Positions 7,940-18,914 are shown, counted from the first letter of the stretch. The stretch: 64,000 bases of DNA from Ectopseudomonas alcaliphila (GCF_900101755.1 NZ_FNAE01000001.1:806001-870000); one strand, 5' to 3'. Made by a program: numbers and translations. Notes: a model not told the origin generated them from the sequence alone.

Positions 7940-9238
7940 TCAGTTCAGGTAAGGGGACCAAGAAGGCTCTCGAACTTCGCCTTGAGCGGTAGGAAGAGGG
8001 AGCCTCACGCGTCCATTGGTGGACGCCAACATCAAGACTCCCCGGCCCTGCTGGCGGGTGGCGTAGATTAGCATGGTGCCATTGGGCGCAACAGTGGGCG
8101 ACTCATCCAAACTTGTGTCTGAAAGTATGCGCAGACGGTTGGTTTCCAGGTCCTGTGCAGCCACCTTGAACACGGTGAAGCCATCCTGACGATGAATCAT
8201 CACCAGGGTCTTCTCATCAGCCGACAATTTCGGGTTGGCGTTGTAGTTACCGACGAAGGTCACTCGCTCCACTGCCCCGCTATTGATGTTGGTCTTGTAG
8301 ATCTGCGGACGACCCGCACGATCCGAGGTGAAGTAAAGGGTCTGACCATCCTTACCCCAGAAGGGTTCGGTATCGATGGCGTAATGGTTGGTGACGCGGC
8401 GCATCTGCCGGCTGCCCATGTCCATCACGTAGATTTCCGGATTGCCGTCCTTGGACAGCACGAAGGCCAGGCGGTTGCCATCCGGCGACCAGGCCGGCGC
8501 GCCGTTAAGACCTTCGAAATTGGTGATCTGTTCGCGGCGACCGGTATCGATATGCTGCACGAAGATGCGCGGACGACGCTGCTCGAACGATACGTAGGCG
8601 ATGCGACGGCCATCCGGCGCGAACGACGGCGACAGAATCGGTTCACGGGATTGCAGCAGGGTCACCGCACGGGCACCGTCGTAGTCGGAGCGCTGCAGGG
8701 TGTAACGGGTGTTGTTGGTCCCCATGCGCTCGGCAGTGACGTACAGCAGGCGCGTGGAGAACGCGCCCTTGACGCCGGTAAGCTTCTCGAACGACTGGTC
8801 GGCGATATGGTGAGCCATATCACGCAGCTGATCGGTGCCACCACCGACATTGCCGGTCATGACCTGCTGCTCGGTACTGACGTTGAACAGCGCGTACTGA
8901 ATCTGCAATCGGCCACCGTTGGGCACGATGTTGCCGACCAGCACATATTGGGCGCCGAGCGCTTTCCAGTCGCGGTAGATGACTTCGCTGGCCTGGGTCG
9001 GCAGGCTGATCATGTTCTGCCGCGGGATCGGCTCGAAGTAGCCGGAGTTGCGCAGGTCGTTGCCGATGATCTGCGACATGTCTTCAGGCAGTACCGAACC
9101 GCCCTGCCAGCCGAACGGCACGACGGCGATGGGCGTGGCGCGGTCAGCGCCCTGGGAGATCACCAGCGGGTCGGCCGCCTGGACGCTACCGACCAGCATG
9201 ACCAGCCCCAGCAGGGCGATACGAATCAGGTTGTTCAC
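7940..9238 (-). CDS. tolB: Tol-Pal system beta-propeller protein TolB
   Basis: A protein of 432 residues from GTG 9238. The frame also offers TTG 9247, but GGAGG lies only one base before that codon and ten bases before the GTG. A signal peptide ('[13 protein letters not shown]') precedes an N-terminal domain and a six-bladed propeller. The blades show repeats such as '[18 protein letters not shown]', '[16 protein letters not shown]' and '[16 protein letters not shown]'. TolB is periplasmic and shuttles between Pal and TolA. It begins five bases after the tolA stop. Confidence 0.95.
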   Translation of the reverse strand: MNNLIRIALLGLVMLVGSVQAADPLVISQGADRATPIAVVPFGWQGGSVLPEDMSQIIGNDLRNSGYFEPIPRQNMISLPTQASEVIYRDWKALGAQYVLVGNIVPNGGRLQIQYALFNVSTEQQVMTGNVGGGTDQLRDMAHHIADQSFEKLTGVKGAFSTRLLYVTAERMGTNNTRYTLQRSDYDGARAVTLLQSREPILSPSFAPDGRRIAYVSFEQRRPRIFVQHIDTGRREQITNFEGLNGAPAWSPDGNRLAFVLSKDGNPEIYVMDMGSRQMRRVTNHYAIDTEPFWGKDGQTLYFTSDRAGRPQIYKTNINSGAVERVTFVGNYNANPKLSADEKTLVMIHRQDGFTVFKVAAQDLETNRLRILSDTSLDESPTVAPNGTMLIYATRQQGRGVLMLASTNGRVRLPLPTAQGEVREPSWSPYLN

Positions 9239-9243
9239 AGAGC

Positions 9244-10188
9244 TCAATCCTCCGGTTTGAAAATAACGCGTCGCTGCCTGTACATACGGTCGAAGGTAGC
9301 GCGATCCAATTGTTGCATCTCGGGAATACGCCCGACGTTACGTACAGCTGCAACGGCCGAGTTGTCGAACGGTGCATCGCCACTGGAGCGCGATACGCTG
9401 GCATTGGTCACTGTGCCATCGGGCAGCATCTGAATCAGCAACTCGACGCTCATGCCACGACGCGCCGACATCGGCCGCTGCCAGTTCTCGGTGATCAGTT
9501 TGATGATCAGATCATCGAGGTTGCCGGCTACCTGGTCACCATGAGTTTCGGCCAGCGCCTGCTGGTTCTGCACATTGTCCGAGAGCAACTCGGCCAGTGC
9601 GGCGGCTTTCTGATCCTCGGCGGCCTTGCGCCGTGCATCCTCGGCAGCTTTTTTCTTGGCTGCTTCGGCGGCTGCCGCTTTTTTCTTCGCCTCTTCTGCA
9701 GCGGCCTTCTTCTTGGCCTCTTCAGCGGCTTTCTTCTTCGCCTCTTCCTCGGCGCGCTTCTTGGCGATATCGGCCTGACGCTTCTGCTCGGCGGTCTTCT
9801 CGGCCTCGGCTTTCTTCGCCGCCTCGGCCTTTCGAGCCTCTTCCGCCTGCTTTTGTTCCTCGGCTTTCTTGGCTGCGGCTACCTTCTGCGCTTCGGCCTG
9901 GGCCTGCTTCTGTTCCTCGGCCTTCTTCTGCTCGAGCCTTTCGGTCTCGAACTGCGGCGCCGAGGTCTTCTGCGCCTCGCCTGCAACCTTTTGCGTGGTC
10001 TGGGTAGTGGCCTGGCTCTGGGACTGCAATTGATACAGCGTAGCCTGCACCACTGGGCGCGCCGGTGGCAGCTCCGGGGTGAAGGCGAAGCTGACGAACA
10101 GCATGGCGAACATCAGGACATGCAGACCCACGGCCCAAACCACGGGCCAGAAGTAGCTTTCCGATTGCGAACGCTCGGCTTGCTGCAT
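9244..10188 (-). CDS. tolA: Cell envelope integrity protein TolA
   Basis: A protein of 314 residues. A single membrane segment lies near residues 14-35 ('[21 protein letters not shown]'-like). A long alanine/lysine/glutamate helix (about 75-200, with repeated 'AEEAKKKAA' units) spans the periplasm. A C-terminal domain contacts Pal and TolB ('[20 protein letters not shown]'). TolA transmits force from TolQR to the outer membrane. Its ATG overlaps the tolR TGA by one base. The repeats make this stretch low in complexity, but the frame is intact. Confidence 0.94.
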   Translation of the reverse strand: MQQAERSQSESYFWPVVWAVGLHVLMFAMLFVSFAFTPELPPARPVVQATLYQLQSQSQATTQTTQKVAGEAQKTSAPQFETERLEQKKAEEQKQAQAEAQKVAAAKKAEEQKQAEEARKAEAAKKAEAEKTAEQKRQADIAKKRAEEEAKKKAAEEAKKKAAAEEAKKKAAAAEAAKKKAAEDARRKAAEDQKAAALAELLSDNVQNQQALAETHGDQVAGNLDDLIIKLITENWQRPMSARRGMSVELLIQMLPDGTVTNASVSRSSGDAPFDNSAVAAVRNVGRIPEMQQLDRATFDRMYRQRRVIFKPED

Positions 10189-10640
10189 CAGGGAGCCTCG
10201 GTAATCAGTCCGACGTTGCCCACGTCGGCCTGCTGCAGACCGCCCATGGCCGACATCACGGTGCCGTAATCGACCGTGCGATCACCGCGCACGAACACCT
10301 GCACCTGCTTACCCTGACGACGGTTCTCGGCAATGATCGCCGACACGGCCTGAGTCATCTGTTCGAGGGTCGAGGCACGCTCCTGCTCGGTATCGACGTC
10401 GACCTCGCTGCCCATGTTCCAGTAGTAGGTCTTGTCGGCCTTGATGGAGATGGTCAACACCTGGGCGTCGTTGTCCTGCGGCAGCGCTTCACTGCTGACC
10501 TTGGGCAGATCGACCTTGACGCCCTGATTGAGCATCGGCGCGGTGACCATGAAGATGACCAGCAGTACCAACATCACGTCGATGTAGGGCACCACGTTCA
10601 TCTCGGCGACCGGTTTGCGTCTGTTGCGAATTCTCGCCAT
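10188..10640 (-). CDS. tolR: Protein TolR
   Basis: A protein of 150 residues of the ExbD/TolR family. One membrane helix, 'VVPYIDVMLVLLVIFMVTAP', carries the conserved aspartate for proton flow. A periplasmic domain follows. With TolQ it forms the proton-driven motor energising TolA. It lies 27 bp after tolQ and overlaps tolA by one base, consistent with one operon. Confidence 0.95.
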   Translation of the reverse strand: MARIRNRRKPVAEMNVVPYIDVMLVLLVIFMVTAPMLNQGVKVDLPKVSSEALPQDNDAQVLTISIKADKTYYWNMGSEVDVDTEQERASTLEQMTQAVSAIIAENRRQGKQVQVFVRGDRTVDYGTVMSAMGGLQQADVGNVGLITEAP

Positions 10641-10667
10641 GGTTAAAACCTGTCCTCTTCGCTCGCC

Positions 10668-11363
10668 TTAGTCTTCCGAGGTGTGCACTTTGCGGTGCAG
10701 GATGGCCTGGAACTCGTCGGCGAAGGTGTAGTAACGACCGATCAGCATCTCGCTGCGGGCAGAAAAGCGGTTGTAGGCAATGACCGCCGGAATCGCTGCG
10801 AACAGGCCGATAGCGGTAGCGATCAGCGCTTCGGCAATACCCGGTGCCACGGTAGCCAGCGTGGCTTGCTGCACCTGAGCCAGACCGCGGAAGGAATTCA
10901 TGATGCCCCATACGGTGCCGAACAGGCCGATGTACGGGCTGGTGGAACCGACGGTTGCCAGGAACGGCAAGGCGGTCTCCAACTTCTCTTCTTCACGGGA
11001 GATGGCCACACGCATGGCACGCGCGACACCGTCCATCACCGCATCCGGATCTACGCCCTGCTGCTGACGCAGACGGGAAAACTCCTTGAAACCGGCACGG
11101 AAGATCTGCTCAAGGCCGGAATCCGGGTCAGGGTTGCTGCCCGCCTGGCGATACAGTTTGGACAGGTCGATGCCGGACCAGAAACGGTCCTCGAAATTGT
11201 CCAGCGCACGCTTGGCGGCGCGGATGGCATTACTGCGCTGGAAGATCATCACCCAGGAAATGACCGAGGCGGCCACCAGGGTCAGCATCACCAACTGAAC
11301 CAACAGACTGGCGCTACTGATCAGACTCCACATCGACATATGGTCAACGGCGTTAGCTTCCAC
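10668..11363 (-). CDS. tolQ: Protein TolQ
   Basis: A protein of 231 residues of the MotA/TolQ/ExbB family. The start is GTG 11363, seven bases after AGGAG. Three membrane helices are visible: near residues 12-35 ('SASLLVQLVMLTLVAASVIS'), around 130-155 ('LPFLATVGSTSPYIGLFGTVWGIM') and around 170-195. It forms the ion channel of the Tol motor with TolR. It begins two bases after the ybgC stop. Confidence 0.95.
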   Translation of the reverse strand: MEANAVDHMSMWSLISSASLLVQLVMLTLVAASVISWVMIFQRSNAIRAAKRALDNFEDRFWSGIDLSKLYRQAGSNPDPDSGLEQIFRAGFKEFSRLRQQQGVDPDAVMDGVARAMRVAISREEEKLETALPFLATVGSTSPYIGLFGTVWGIMNSFRGLAQVQQATLATVAPGIAEALIATAIGLFAAIPAVIAYNRFSARSEMLIGRYYTFADEFQAILHRKVHTSED

Positions 11364-11365
11364 GC

Positions 11366-11818
11366 TTACTCTCCTGCTGCAATTAGACCCGGCGCCTGCG
11401 TCCCGGCGAACGCGTGTCGCAGGGTTTCGGGGATAGCCCGGGGTTTCAAGTTGTCGGCGCGCGCACAGGCCACCAGAAACTGCCCTTCGCAGAGCAGCGC
11501 ATCATCCGTAGCCCGCCTGACCTGTTGACGAAAGCGCAGGCTGGCACGGTTCAATTCGATCACATCGGCGCTGATCACCAGTTCGTCATCCAGTCGCGCC
11601 GGCGCGTGATAACGCGCCTCGGCCGAATGCACGACGAACAACAGGCCCTCACCGGCAAGCGTCGACTGGGCATAACCCAGCTCACGCAGGCGCTCGGTGC
11701 GAGCCCGCTCCATGAATTTGAGGTAGTTGACGTAGTAGACGATGCCGCCCGCATCGGTATCTTCGTAATAGACCCGGCAGTGGTGGCTGAACGGCTGGAC
11801 TCCGTTTTGCGCGCGCAT
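11366..11818 (-). CDS. ybgC: Tol-Pal system-associated acyl-CoA thioesterase YbgC
   Basis: A protein of 150 residues with the 4-hydroxybenzoyl-CoA thioesterase hotdog fold. The active-site region '[20 protein letters not shown]' contains the catalytic aspartate. It hydrolyses acyl-CoA thioesters at the inner membrane and is the usual first gene of tol-pal operons. A 50-bp gap separates it from ruvB upstream, with no clear terminator, so readthrough from ruvB is possible. Confidence 0.94.
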   Translation of the reverse strand: MRAQNGVQPFSHHCRVYYEDTDAGGIVYYVNYLKFMERARTERLRELGYAQSTLAGEGLLFVVHSAEARYHAPARLDDELVISADVIELNRASLRFRQQVRRATDDALLCEGQFLVACARADNLKPRAIPETLRHAFAGTQAPGLIAAGE

Positions 11819-11871
11819 ACTCTAGTCCCCGGCCTGCTGCTTGCCAATCCGGCCTGGTAACAATTTTTTAG

Positions 11872-12924
11872 TCATTCGTCACCTGTCGAGAAAAGATCGC
11901 TACCGGCCTGCTCGCCAGCGCGCTTGGGAATGTTCAGCCCGAAGTGCAGGTAGGCGTGACGAGTGACCACGCGCCCGCGCGGGGTGCGCATCATGTAGCC
12001 CTGTTGAATCAGATAAGGCTCGAGCACATCCTCGATGGTATGGCGCTCTTCACCTATCGCCGCCGCCAGGCTGTCCAGCCCCACCGGACCGCCGTCGAAC
12101 TTCTCGATCATGGCCAGCAGCAAGCGACGGTCGGAATGATCGAAACCGCGCTCGTCGACATCCAGCAGGTTCAGGGCCTGATCGGCGATCGTCAGGGTGA
12201 TGTGGCCAGTGCCGCGCACTTCGGCGAAATCGCGCACGCGGCGCAACAGGCGGTTGGCGATACGCGGCGTACCTCGCGCGCGCCGGGCAATCTCGAAGGC
12301 GCCCTTGGCCTCGATGGGCAGACCGAGAATCCCGGCCGAGCGCGAGACGATGGTGGCCAGGTCGTCGATACCGTAGAACTCCAGGCGCTGGACGATGCCG
12401 AAGCGGTCACGCAACGGGTTGGTCAGCATGCCGGCACGGGTGGTGGCACCCACCAGAGTGAAGGGCGGCAGATCCAGCTTGATCGAGCGCGCCGCTGGCC
12501 CCTCACCGATCATGATGTCGAGTTGGAAGTCTTCCATGGCCGGATACAGCACTTCCTCGACTACCGGCGAAAGACGGTGAATTTCGTCGATGAACAGCAC
12601 ATCGCCGCTTTCCAGGTTGGTCAGCAGCGCGGCCAGATCACCCGGCCGCTCCAGCACCGGGCCGGAAGTGCTCTTGATCGAGCTACCCATTTCCTCGGCA
12701 ATGATATTGGCCAGGGTGGTCTTGCCCAGGCCCGGCGGACCGAAGATCAGGGTATGGTCGAGCGCTTCCGCCCTGCCCCGCGCAGCCTGGATGAACAGCG
12801 CCATCTGTTCGCGCACCACTGGCTGGCCAATGTAATCGGCCAGGCGCAACGGACGAATGGCTCTATCCTGCTGCTCTTCGCGCTCACGGGGGCTGGCGGT
12901 AATCAGGCGATCGGCTTCGATCAT
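11872..12924 (-). CDS. ruvB: Holliday junction branch migration DNA helicase RuvB
   Basis: A protein of 350 residues. The preceding in-frame TTG would add one residue; ATG 12924 gives the typical start 'MIEADRLI'. The AAA+ core has Walker A '[12 protein letters not shown]', Walker B 'LFIDEIHRL', sensor 1 'VGATTRAG' and a C-terminal winged helix with '[12 protein letters not shown]'. RuvB hexamers drive branch migration on RuvA-bound junctions. It lies 13 bp after ruvA. Confidence 0.97.
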   Translation of the reverse strand: MIEADRLITASPREREEQQDRAIRPLRLADYIGQPVVREQMALFIQAARGRAEALDHTLIFGPPGLGKTTLANIIAEEMGSSIKSTSGPVLERPGDLAALLTNLESGDVLFIDEIHRLSPVVEEVLYPAMEDFQLDIMIGEGPAARSIKLDLPPFTLVGATTRAGMLTNPLRDRFGIVQRLEFYGIDDLATIVSRSAGILGLPIEAKGAFEIARRARGTPRIANRLLRRVRDFAEVRGTGHITLTIADQALNLLDVDERGFDHSDRRLLLAMIEKFDGGPVGLDSLAAAIGEERHTIEDVLEPYLIQQGYMMRTPRGRVVTRHAYLHFGLNIPKRAGEQAGSDLFSTGDE

Positions 12925-12937
12925 CAATAAGGTTCCA

Positions 12938-13543
12938 CTAAACCATGCCGCGCAGCGCGCGTCGGATCAAATCTTCACTGCTCATACCATCTTCCTTGAC
13001 GGCGGCAACTGCTCGGCTGGCCTCCTGCGGCTTGTAGCCAAGGGATATCAGGGCACTGACGGCATCATTCTCCGCGCTTGAGACTGCCTGAGCCAGTTGA
13101 GGTTCCACCACCAAAGGCGCAATGGACGGTATCGACTCCCAGGCCTTGAAGCGATCCTTGAGCTCGACCAGCAGACGCTCGGCGGTTTTCTTGCCCACAC
13201 CCGGTACCTTGACCAACGCCGCCGTGTCCTGAGTCTGTACGCAACGCACCAGCTCATCGACTTCGAGCCCCGACATCAGCGCCAGCGCCAGCTTGGGACC
13301 GACGCCATTGAGGCGAATCAGCTCGCGAAACAGCTCGCGCTCGCGTTTTTCGAAGAAGCCATACAGCAAATGCGCATCCTCACGCACCACCAGATGAGTG
13401 TGCAGGGTCAGCGGCTCGCCCACCGCAGGCAGACGATAAAGGGTCGTCATCGGTACTTCCAGCTCATAACCGACGCCATTCACATCCAGAAGCAAATGCG
13501 GCGGCTGCTTCTCCGCCAGGGTGCCGCGCAAACGTCCGATCAC
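12938..13543 (-). CDS. ruvA: Holliday junction branch migration complex subunit RuvA
   Basis: A protein of 201 residues starting with GTG 13543. It has an N-terminal OB-fold ('[20 protein letters not shown]'), then two helix-hairpin-helix motifs ('[18 protein letters not shown]', '[19 protein letters not shown]'). A C-terminal domain that contacts RuvB ('[20 protein letters not shown]') follows. It lies 24 bp after ruvC. Confidence 0.97.
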   Translation of the reverse strand: MIGRLRGTLAEKQPPHLLLDVNGVGYELEVPMTTLYRLPAVGEPLTLHTHLVVREDAHLLYGFFEKRERELFRELIRLNGVGPKLALALMSGLEVDELVRCVQTQDTAALVKVPGVGKKTAERLLVELKDRFKAWESIPSIAPLVVEPQLAQAVSSAENDAVSALISLGYKPQEASRAVAAVKEDGMSSEDLIRRALRGMV

Positions 13544-13567
13544 CGCTGCTTTCCTTTATTAATCCGA

Positions 13568-14092
13568 TTACATACGAAGACGGCCGCCACGCCGCTTGGC
13601 GCCAGCGAGCCCGTGGGGAATGAGACTCTGTCGGTGATGGGCATGACACAGGGCGATGCCCAGTGCATCGGAGGCGTCGATCTGCGGTTTCTGCACCAGT
13701 TTGAGCAGATGCATGACCATCATCTGCACCTGCTGTTTGTCCGCCGCCCCCGTGCCGACCACAGCCTGCTTGACCTGGGTGGCGGTGTATTCGCTGATTT
13801 CCAGCCCCGCCTCCACCGCCGCGACGATGGCCGCACCGCGCGCCTGCCCAAGCTTGAGCGCCGAGTCGGCATTGCGCGCCATGAACACCTGCTCGATGCC
13901 CATCGTCACCGGTCCATGAGTGCGAATCACCTCGCTGACACCACGAAAGACGATCTGCAGACGCTCGGCCAACGGCCCGTTGCCCGTGCGAATGCAGCCT
14001 GACGCCACGTACTCGCAACCACGCCCGGTATCGCGCACCACGCCATAGCCGGTAATACGCGAGCCGGGGTCGATTCCTAGGATGAGGGTCAT
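13568..14092 (-). CDS. ruvC: Crossover junction endodeoxyribonuclease RuvC
   Basis: A protein of 174 residues that resolves Holliday junctions. The four acidic catalytic residues are recognisable: Asp in 'LGIDPGSR', Glu in '[10 protein letters not shown]', and the two aspartates in '[14 protein letters not shown]'. It is first of the ruvCAB set. About 200 bp separate it from yebC, containing a palindromic repeat. Confidence 0.96.
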   Translation of the reverse strand: MTLILGIDPGSRITGYGVVRDTGRGCEYVASGCIRTGNGPLAERLQIVFRGVSEVIRTHGPVTMGIEQVFMARNADSALKLGQARGAAIVAAVEAGLEISEYTATQVKQAVVGTGAADKQQVQMMVMHLLKLVQKPQIDASDALGIALCHAHHRQSLIPHGLAGAKRRGGRLRM

Positions 14093-14195
14093 ATCAGCAA
14101 CTGTCTATTTATCCAGTTGGCGAGTATACGGGGGTCATCATGCGCCGTCACTCGTGACGCGCCGGTGGAACCAGAGAAAACCGTAGAAGGAGGGG

Positions 14196-14273
14196 GCGTA
14201 GGGTGGGCTTCAGCCCACCAAGGTCGCCTGGCATGGTGGGCTAAAGCGGATCGCCGCCCGGCCCACCCTACGC
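14196..14273. repeat. Nested palindromic intergenic repeat (REP-like)
   Basis: Outer arms of 13 bases (from GCGTAGGGTGGGC at the left to its complement at the right end) enclose a second inverted pair, CAGCCCACC with GGTGGGCTA. Elements of this GTAGGGTGGGC type are common intergenic palindromes in Pseudomonas. It lies between yebC and ruvC and could fold as an RNA hairpin that ends or protects the yebC transcript. Confidence 0.65.
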
Positions 14274-14291
14274 ATCAGGCGACAAGCTGCT

Positions 14292-15041
14292 TCAGCTCAG
14301 CTGTTCCATGATCTCGTCAGCGACTTCAGCGTTGTGATAGACGTTCTGCACGTCATCCAGGTCTTCGAGCATATCGATCAGTTTGAACACCTTCTGCGCC
14401 GTTTCCAGATCGGCAATCGGCGCACTGATCGAGGGGATCATGGCGATTTCCGCTTCCTCGGCCTTGAAGCCAGCCGCACTCAGCGCTTCGTTGACGGCAT
14501 GGAACTCGGTGAAGCTGGTCGACACCAGGCCCGAACCGTCCTCACCCATTTCCACGTCGTCGGCACCGGCTTCCAGCGCGGCTTCCATCAGGGCATCTTC
14601 ATCGACGCCCGGCGCGAAGCTGATCTGGCCTTTGCGCTCGAACATGTAGGCGACTGAACCATCGGTGCCGAGGTTGCCGCCGCACTTGGTGAAGGCATGG
14701 CGCACTTCGGCGGCGGTGCGATTGCGGTTGTCGGTCATCACCTCGACGATGATCGCCACGCCGCTTGGTGCGTAACCTTCGTAGCTGAACTCGACGACGT
14801 TGTCGGCTTCGTTGTTGCCGGCACCACGGGCGATGGCGCGGTCGATCACGTCACGCGACATGTTGTTGGTCAGTGCCTTGTCCACGGCCAGGCGCAGACG
14901 CGGGTTGTCCGCCGGAATCGGGCCGCCATGCTTGGCGGCGACCGTCAGCTCACGAATCAGCTTGGTGAAGATCTTGCCGCGCTTGGCGTCCTGACGCCCC
15001 TTGCGGTGCTTGATGTTGGCCCATTTGGAATGACCGGCCAT
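14292..15041 (-). CDS. yebC: YebC/PmpR family protein
   Basis: A protein of 249 residues with the family start '[20 protein letters not shown]' and the conserved '[23 protein letters not shown]' segment. Members were described as transcriptional regulators (PmpR in P. aeruginosa represses quinolone signalling). Recent work also links YebC proteins to translation of proline-rich stretches. It sits between aspS and ruvC, the usual place in pseudomonads. Confidence 0.95.
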   Translation of the reverse strand: MAGHSKWANIKHRKGRQDAKRGKIFTKLIRELTVAAKHGGPIPADNPRLRLAVDKALTNNMSRDVIDRAIARGAGNNEADNVVEFSYEGYAPSGVAIIVEVMTDNRNRTAAEVRHAFTKCGGNLGTDGSVAYMFERKGQISFAPGVDEDALMEAALEAGADDVEMGEDGSGLVSTSFTEFHAVNEALSAAGFKAEEAEIAMIPSISAPIADLETAQKVFKLIDMLEDLDDVQNVYHNAEVADEIMEQLS

Positions 15042-15111
15042 AACTCACTCCATCTATAAGGTTTTCACAATTCCCGGGGCGTGAGCGCTCGAGTCTCTCC
15101 ACCCCATAACG

Positions 15112-15137
15112 AAGAAGCCTGGAAATCCAGGCTTCTT
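15112..15137 (-). terminator. Terminator after aspS
   Basis: A perfect 11-bp stem with an AAAT loop lies nine bases beyond the aspS stop codon. The T-tract after it on the minus strand is weak (TTCTTCGTT), so termination may be partial, allowing expression of yebC from aspS. Confidence 0.7.
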
Positions 15138-15145
15138 GTGCAGGC

Positions 15146-16921
15146 TTATTCGGCCTTGGCTTGCTCACGCAGGCGGATGTGAAGCTCGCGCAGCGACTTG
15201 TTGTCGACGATACCCGGTGCCTGAGTCATGACGCAGGCCGCGCTCTGGGTTTTCGGGAAGGCGATCACTTCGCGGATCGACTGCGCACCGGTCATCAGCA
15301 TCACCAGACGGTCCAAGCCGAAGGCCAGGCCACCATGGGGCGGCGCGCCGAACTTCAGTGCGTCGAGCAGGAAGCCGAACTTCTCCTGCTGCTCCTCTTC
15401 GCTGATACCCAGCACGCGGAACACGGTCTGCTGCATGGCCTTGTCGTGGATACGGATCGAACCGCCACCCAGCTCGGTACCGTTGAGCACCATGTCGTAG
15501 GCACGTGACAGCGCGGCGGCCGGGTTGGCCTCAAGTTCCTCCGGGCTGCAGCTCGGCGAGGTGAACGGGTGGTGCATGGCGGTCAGGCTGCCGTCGTCGT
15601 TCTCTTCGAACATCGGGAAGTCGACGACCCACAGCGGCGCCCACTCGCAGGTCAGCAGGTTGAGGTCATGGCCGAGCTTGATACGCAGCGCGCCCAGGGC
15701 CTCGCTGACGATCTTGGCCTTGTCGGCACCAAAGAACACGATATCGCCATCGACGGCGCCAACGCGATCGAGGATGACGTTGATGTTATCCAGCGGGATG
15801 TTCTTGACGATCGGCGACTGCAGACCTTCGACGCCGGCAGCACGCTCGTTGACCTTGATATAGGCCAGACCCTTGGCGCCGTAGATGCCGACGAACTTGG
15901 TGTAATCGTCGATCTGCTTGCGCGGCATGCTCGCCCCGCCCGGTACACGCAGCGCGGTGACGCGGCATTTCGGGTCGTTGGCCGGACCAGCGAAGACCTT
16001 GAATTCGACGTCCTTGAGCTGATCTTCCACGTCGACCAGTTCCAGCGGAATGCGCAGGTCTGGCTTGTCCGAACCGAAGCGGCGCATGGCTTCGGCCAGG
16101 GTCATGTGCGGCAGCTCGCCGAACTCGACATCCAGCACTTCCTTGAACAGGTTGCGCACCATGGTCTCGGTGATGTCCATGATGTCTTTTTCATCGAGGA
16201 AGCTGGTCTCGATGTCGATCTGGGTGAATTCCGGCTGACGGTCGGCACGCAGGTCTTCGTCGCGGAAGCACTTGGCGATCTGGTAGTAGCGGTCGAAGCC
16301 GGCAACCATCAGCAGTTGCTTGAACAACTGCGGCGACTGCGGCAGGGCGAAGAAGCTGCCAGCATGGGTACGGCTCGGCACCAGGTAATCACGCGCGCCT
16401 TCCGGGGTGGCGCGGGTCAGGATCGGCGTCTCGACGTCGAGGAAGCCGTTGTCATCCAGGTAGCGACGGATGCTCGAGGTGATGCGCGAGCGCAGCTTGA
16501 GCTTCTCGGCCATCTCAGGGCGACGCAGGTCGATGAAGCGGTAGCGCAGACGGGTTTCTTCACCCACATCGGTGTATTCGTTGAGCGGGAACGGCGGTGT
16601 TTCCGCCTCGTTCAGCACTTCCAGCTCGTAACCCAGCACCTCGATGGCACCGCTGGCCATGTTCGGGTTGCGCGCGCCTTCAGGGCGCAGACGCACCTTG
16701 CCGGTGATCTTGACCACGTACTCGCTGCGCACGCGGTCGGCCTTGGCGAAGGTCTCGGCGCGATCCGGATCGAATACCACCTGGGCCAGACCTTCACGAT
16801 CACGGATATCGAGGAAGATCACCCCGCCATGGTCACGGCGACGGTGTACCCAGCCGCAAAGGGTGATTTCCTGGCCATCCAGGCTCTCGTTCAACTGGCC
16901 GCAATAGTGGCTGCGCATCAT
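15146..16921 (-). CDS. aspS: Aspartate--tRNA(Asp/Asn) ligase
   Basis: A protein of 591 residues, the usual bacterial length. An N-terminal OB-fold anticodon domain ('[21 protein letters not shown]') precedes a class II catalytic core. The core has motif 2 '[21 protein letters not shown]', the bacterial GAD insertion and motif 3 '[12 protein letters not shown]'. It charges tRNA-Asp. In Pseudomonas the enzyme is non-discriminating and also charges tRNA-Asn when GatCAB is present. Two ATGs are adjacent; the first was kept. Confidence 0.97.
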   Translation of the reverse strand: MMRSHYCGQLNESLDGQEITLCGWVHRRRDHGGVIFLDIRDREGLAQVVFDPDRAETFAKADRVRSEYVVKITGKVRLRPEGARNPNMASGAIEVLGYELEVLNEAETPPFPLNEYTDVGEETRLRYRFIDLRRPEMAEKLKLRSRITSSIRRYLDDNGFLDVETPILTRATPEGARDYLVPSRTHAGSFFALPQSPQLFKQLLMVAGFDRYYQIAKCFRDEDLRADRQPEFTQIDIETSFLDEKDIMDITETMVRNLFKEVLDVEFGELPHMTLAEAMRRFGSDKPDLRIPLELVDVEDQLKDVEFKVFAGPANDPKCRVTALRVPGGASMPRKQIDDYTKFVGIYGAKGLAYIKVNERAAGVEGLQSPIVKNIPLDNINVILDRVGAVDGDIVFFGADKAKIVSEALGALRIKLGHDLNLLTCEWAPLWVVDFPMFEENDDGSLTAMHHPFTSPSCSPEELEANPAAALSRAYDMVLNGTELGGGSIRIHDKAMQQTVFRVLGISEEEQQEKFGFLLDALKFGAPPHGGLAFGLDRLVMLMTGAQSIREVIAFPKTQSAACVMTQAPGIVDNKSLRELHIRLREQAKAE

Positions 16922-17119
16922 GATCGTGTTTCGCTTCTCTAAGGTCTTGGATAGGTCAGGCAGCCCCCAACGCCCTGGGCAGGAGCTACACCGCGGCGAA
17001 CGTCCAACCCTACGCCGCGCTTCGATAAAGAGCGGGATTATATAGCGTAAATCGTCATGACGCAGCCGCTCGGCAGATGCCTTCTATAATGAAGAGCGCC
17101 TCCTGCCTGGAGAATGACC

Positions 17120-18235
17120 ATGGCCCAACCCCATCGCAGCGACCTGCCCAGCGATCTGCTGGAAGATTTCCGCCTTGACGCCGCCGAGCAGTTTCCGCGC
17201 TGCGAGCAACTGCTGATCGAACTGGAACGAGCGCCAAAGAGTACAGAACGACTGCGCGAGCTGTTTCGCCTGATCCATACGCTCAAGGGCAACCTGGGTT
17301 ACGTCGAGCTCACCGAACTGATGCCGTTGCCACAAGCCATGGAGGACGTGCTCGATGCCCTACGCTCGGGCGGCCTGACCTTCGACAGCCTGCTCGGGGA
17401 CATATTGCTGCTCAGCCTCGACCATCTACGCGCCCTGGTCGCTCGAGCACTGGGCGGCACCGACCCAGCTCCCGATAGCACGCAGGTCAGTCAGCTGTGC
17501 AGCGCACTGCAGGCGCTGGCCATGACACCGAGTGAGAGGCAGACCAAAGCACGTCTCGAGCGGCTGCAACAAATGGACCCCAGCACTCGCCTGCAACTGA
17601 CTGCAGAAGCAGAACCAAGCCGCAGCGAAGCGCTGCTGGCACGCCACGCAATCGTGATCCAGCCCGACCTGCAGTTCTTTTGCGCACTGACCGAGGCCGC
17701 CGAACAGCGCTCCCCCTACTGGCGAGGCCGCAACCTGCGCCTACTGGAACTGGCACTGAGCATCAATGCAGCGGGCGGCTACGCCGAACAGCCCGAGCAA
17801 CTGGCGGCCGCAGTCTGTTTGCATGACCTCGGCATGGCCTTCCTGCCGCTGGATCTTCTGCACAAGCAAAGCCATTTCAGCCGTGAAGAACGACGCATGA
17901 TGCAAGGCCACCCACGCCTGGCCAGCGACCTGCTCAAACGCATGCCTGGCTGGGCGGCGGCCATGGAGATCATTCTGCAGCATCAGGAACATGCCGACGG
18001 TTCTGGCTACCCCAAAGGTCTGAGCGAAAAGGAGATAGCCCCGGGCGCACTGATCCTGCATATCGTCGATACCTTTGACGCAAGGACCCATGAACGCGCC
18101 CATCAGACATTGAGCAAACGCCCATTGCTACGCGCCATCCTCGAAATCAACAACCTTGCCGGGCAGCAATTCAGCGCCCATTGGGTGGAGGTGTTCAATC
18201 GCACCCTGCAGCAGCCGCGACTGGCGCACGGCTGA
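17120..18235 (+). CDS. Hpt domain / HD-GYP-like domain signalling protein
   Basis: A protein of 371 residues. ATG 17120 has GGAG seven bases upstream, while ATG 17114 is too close to it. Residues about 5-110 form an Hpt domain with the phosphorylatable histidine in 'IHTLKGNLGY'. The C-terminal half (about 195-370) is HD-GYP-like: 'CLHDLGMAFLP', 'GHPRLASDLLKR', 'HQEHADGSGYPKG'. HD-GYP proteins hydrolyse cyclic di-GMP. Here the lysine after the HD pair is Met and the usual HHE motif reads HQEH, so catalysis is uncertain. There is no receiver domain, so the Hpt probably takes phosphate from a separate kinase. It is a stand-alone gene between aspS and dps. Confidence 0.8.
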   Translation: MAQPHRSDLPSDLLEDFRLDAAEQFPRCEQLLIELERAPKSTERLRELFRLIHTLKGNLGYVELTELMPLPQAMEDVLDALRSGGLTFDSLLGDILLLSLDHLRALVARALGGTDPAPDSTQVSQLCSALQALAMTPSERQTKARLERLQQMDPSTRLQLTAEAEPSRSEALLARHAIVIQPDLQFFCALTEAAEQRSPYWRGRNLRLLELALSINAAGGYAEQPEQLAAAVCLHDLGMAFLPLDLLHKQSHFSREERRMMQGHPRLASDLLKRMPGWAAAMEIILQHQEHADGSGYPKGLSEKEIAPGALILHIVDTFDARTHERAHQTLSKRPLLRAILEINNLAGQQFSAHWVEVFNRTLQQPRLAHG

Positions 18236-18434
18236 GCGAGTATTGCGCCACGCACAGGATTGACGACCAGCCATGGGCAGGATTTATTGGACCCAAATGA
18301 ACCGTGCGTTATCAATAGCCTCTAAACATCGCTTTCATTGATATAAGCCAAGATCATCCCGATGCCCTGCGTGTTAGGCTCTCACCAACACTGCGGGATA
18401 GACACCCTGGGCTCACCTGAAAGGAGAAAAAACC

Positions 18435-18905
18435 ATGGAAATCAATATCGGAATCGCCGAACAGGATCGCGCCGCCATCGCCGAAGGTCTCTCGCGCCTT
18501 CTGGCTGACACCTACACCCTGTATCTGAAGACCCATAACTTCCACTGGAACGTCACCGGTCCGATGTTCAACACCCTGCACCTGATGTTCGAAGGTCAGT
18601 ACACAGAACTGGCGCTGGCGGTTGACGCAATCGCCGAACGAATTCGTGCACTGGGCTTCCCGGCGCCAGGCACCTACGCTGCCTATGCCCGCCTGTCCTC
18701 GATCAAGGAAGAGGAAGGCGTACCCAGCGCCGATGAAATGATCAAGCAACTGGTGCAAGGCCAAGAGGCCGTCGTACGCACTGCCCGCGGCATTTTCCCG
18801 CTGCTGGACAAGGTCAGCGACGAGCCGACTGCCGACCTGCTGACCCAACGCATGCAGGTGCACGAGAAAACCGCGTGGATGCTGCGCAGCCTACTCGCTG
18901 TTTGA
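18435..18905 (+). CDS. dps: Dps family DNA-binding/ferritin-like protein
   Basis: A protein of 156 residues. The Dps ferroxidase region is visible as '[28 protein letters not shown]' split over two helices, with '[11 protein letters not shown]' completing the site. Dps forms dodecamers that oxidise and store iron and protect DNA under stress. AAGGAG precedes the ATG. The 196-bp upstream region is free of genes and probably holds the promoter. A hairpin terminator follows immediately. Confidence 0.92.
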   Translation: MEINIGIAEQDRAAIAEGLSRLLADTYTLYLKTHNFHWNVTGPMFNTLHLMFEGQYTELALAVDAIAERIRALGFPAPGTYAAYARLSSIKEEEGVPSADEMIKQLVQGQEAVVRTARGIFPLLDKVSDEPTADLLTQRMQVHEKTAWMLRSLLAV

Positions 18906-18914
18906 GATGCTCAG

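Noticed and set aside
9597..10007. Repetitive tract that could be taken for a tandem repeat or a separate ORF
   Set aside because: It is the alanine/lysine/glutamate helix coding region of tolA, read in the correct minus-strand frame.
15569..16942. A 457-residue frame antisense to aspS
   Set aside because: Shadow of the conserved aspS gene, with biased composition and no family match.
18315..18351. OxyR-like spacing (ATAG-N7-x4-N7-x4-N7-x4) upstream of dps
   Set aside because: Only the first unit fits fully; the others match two or three of four bases, so it may be chance.
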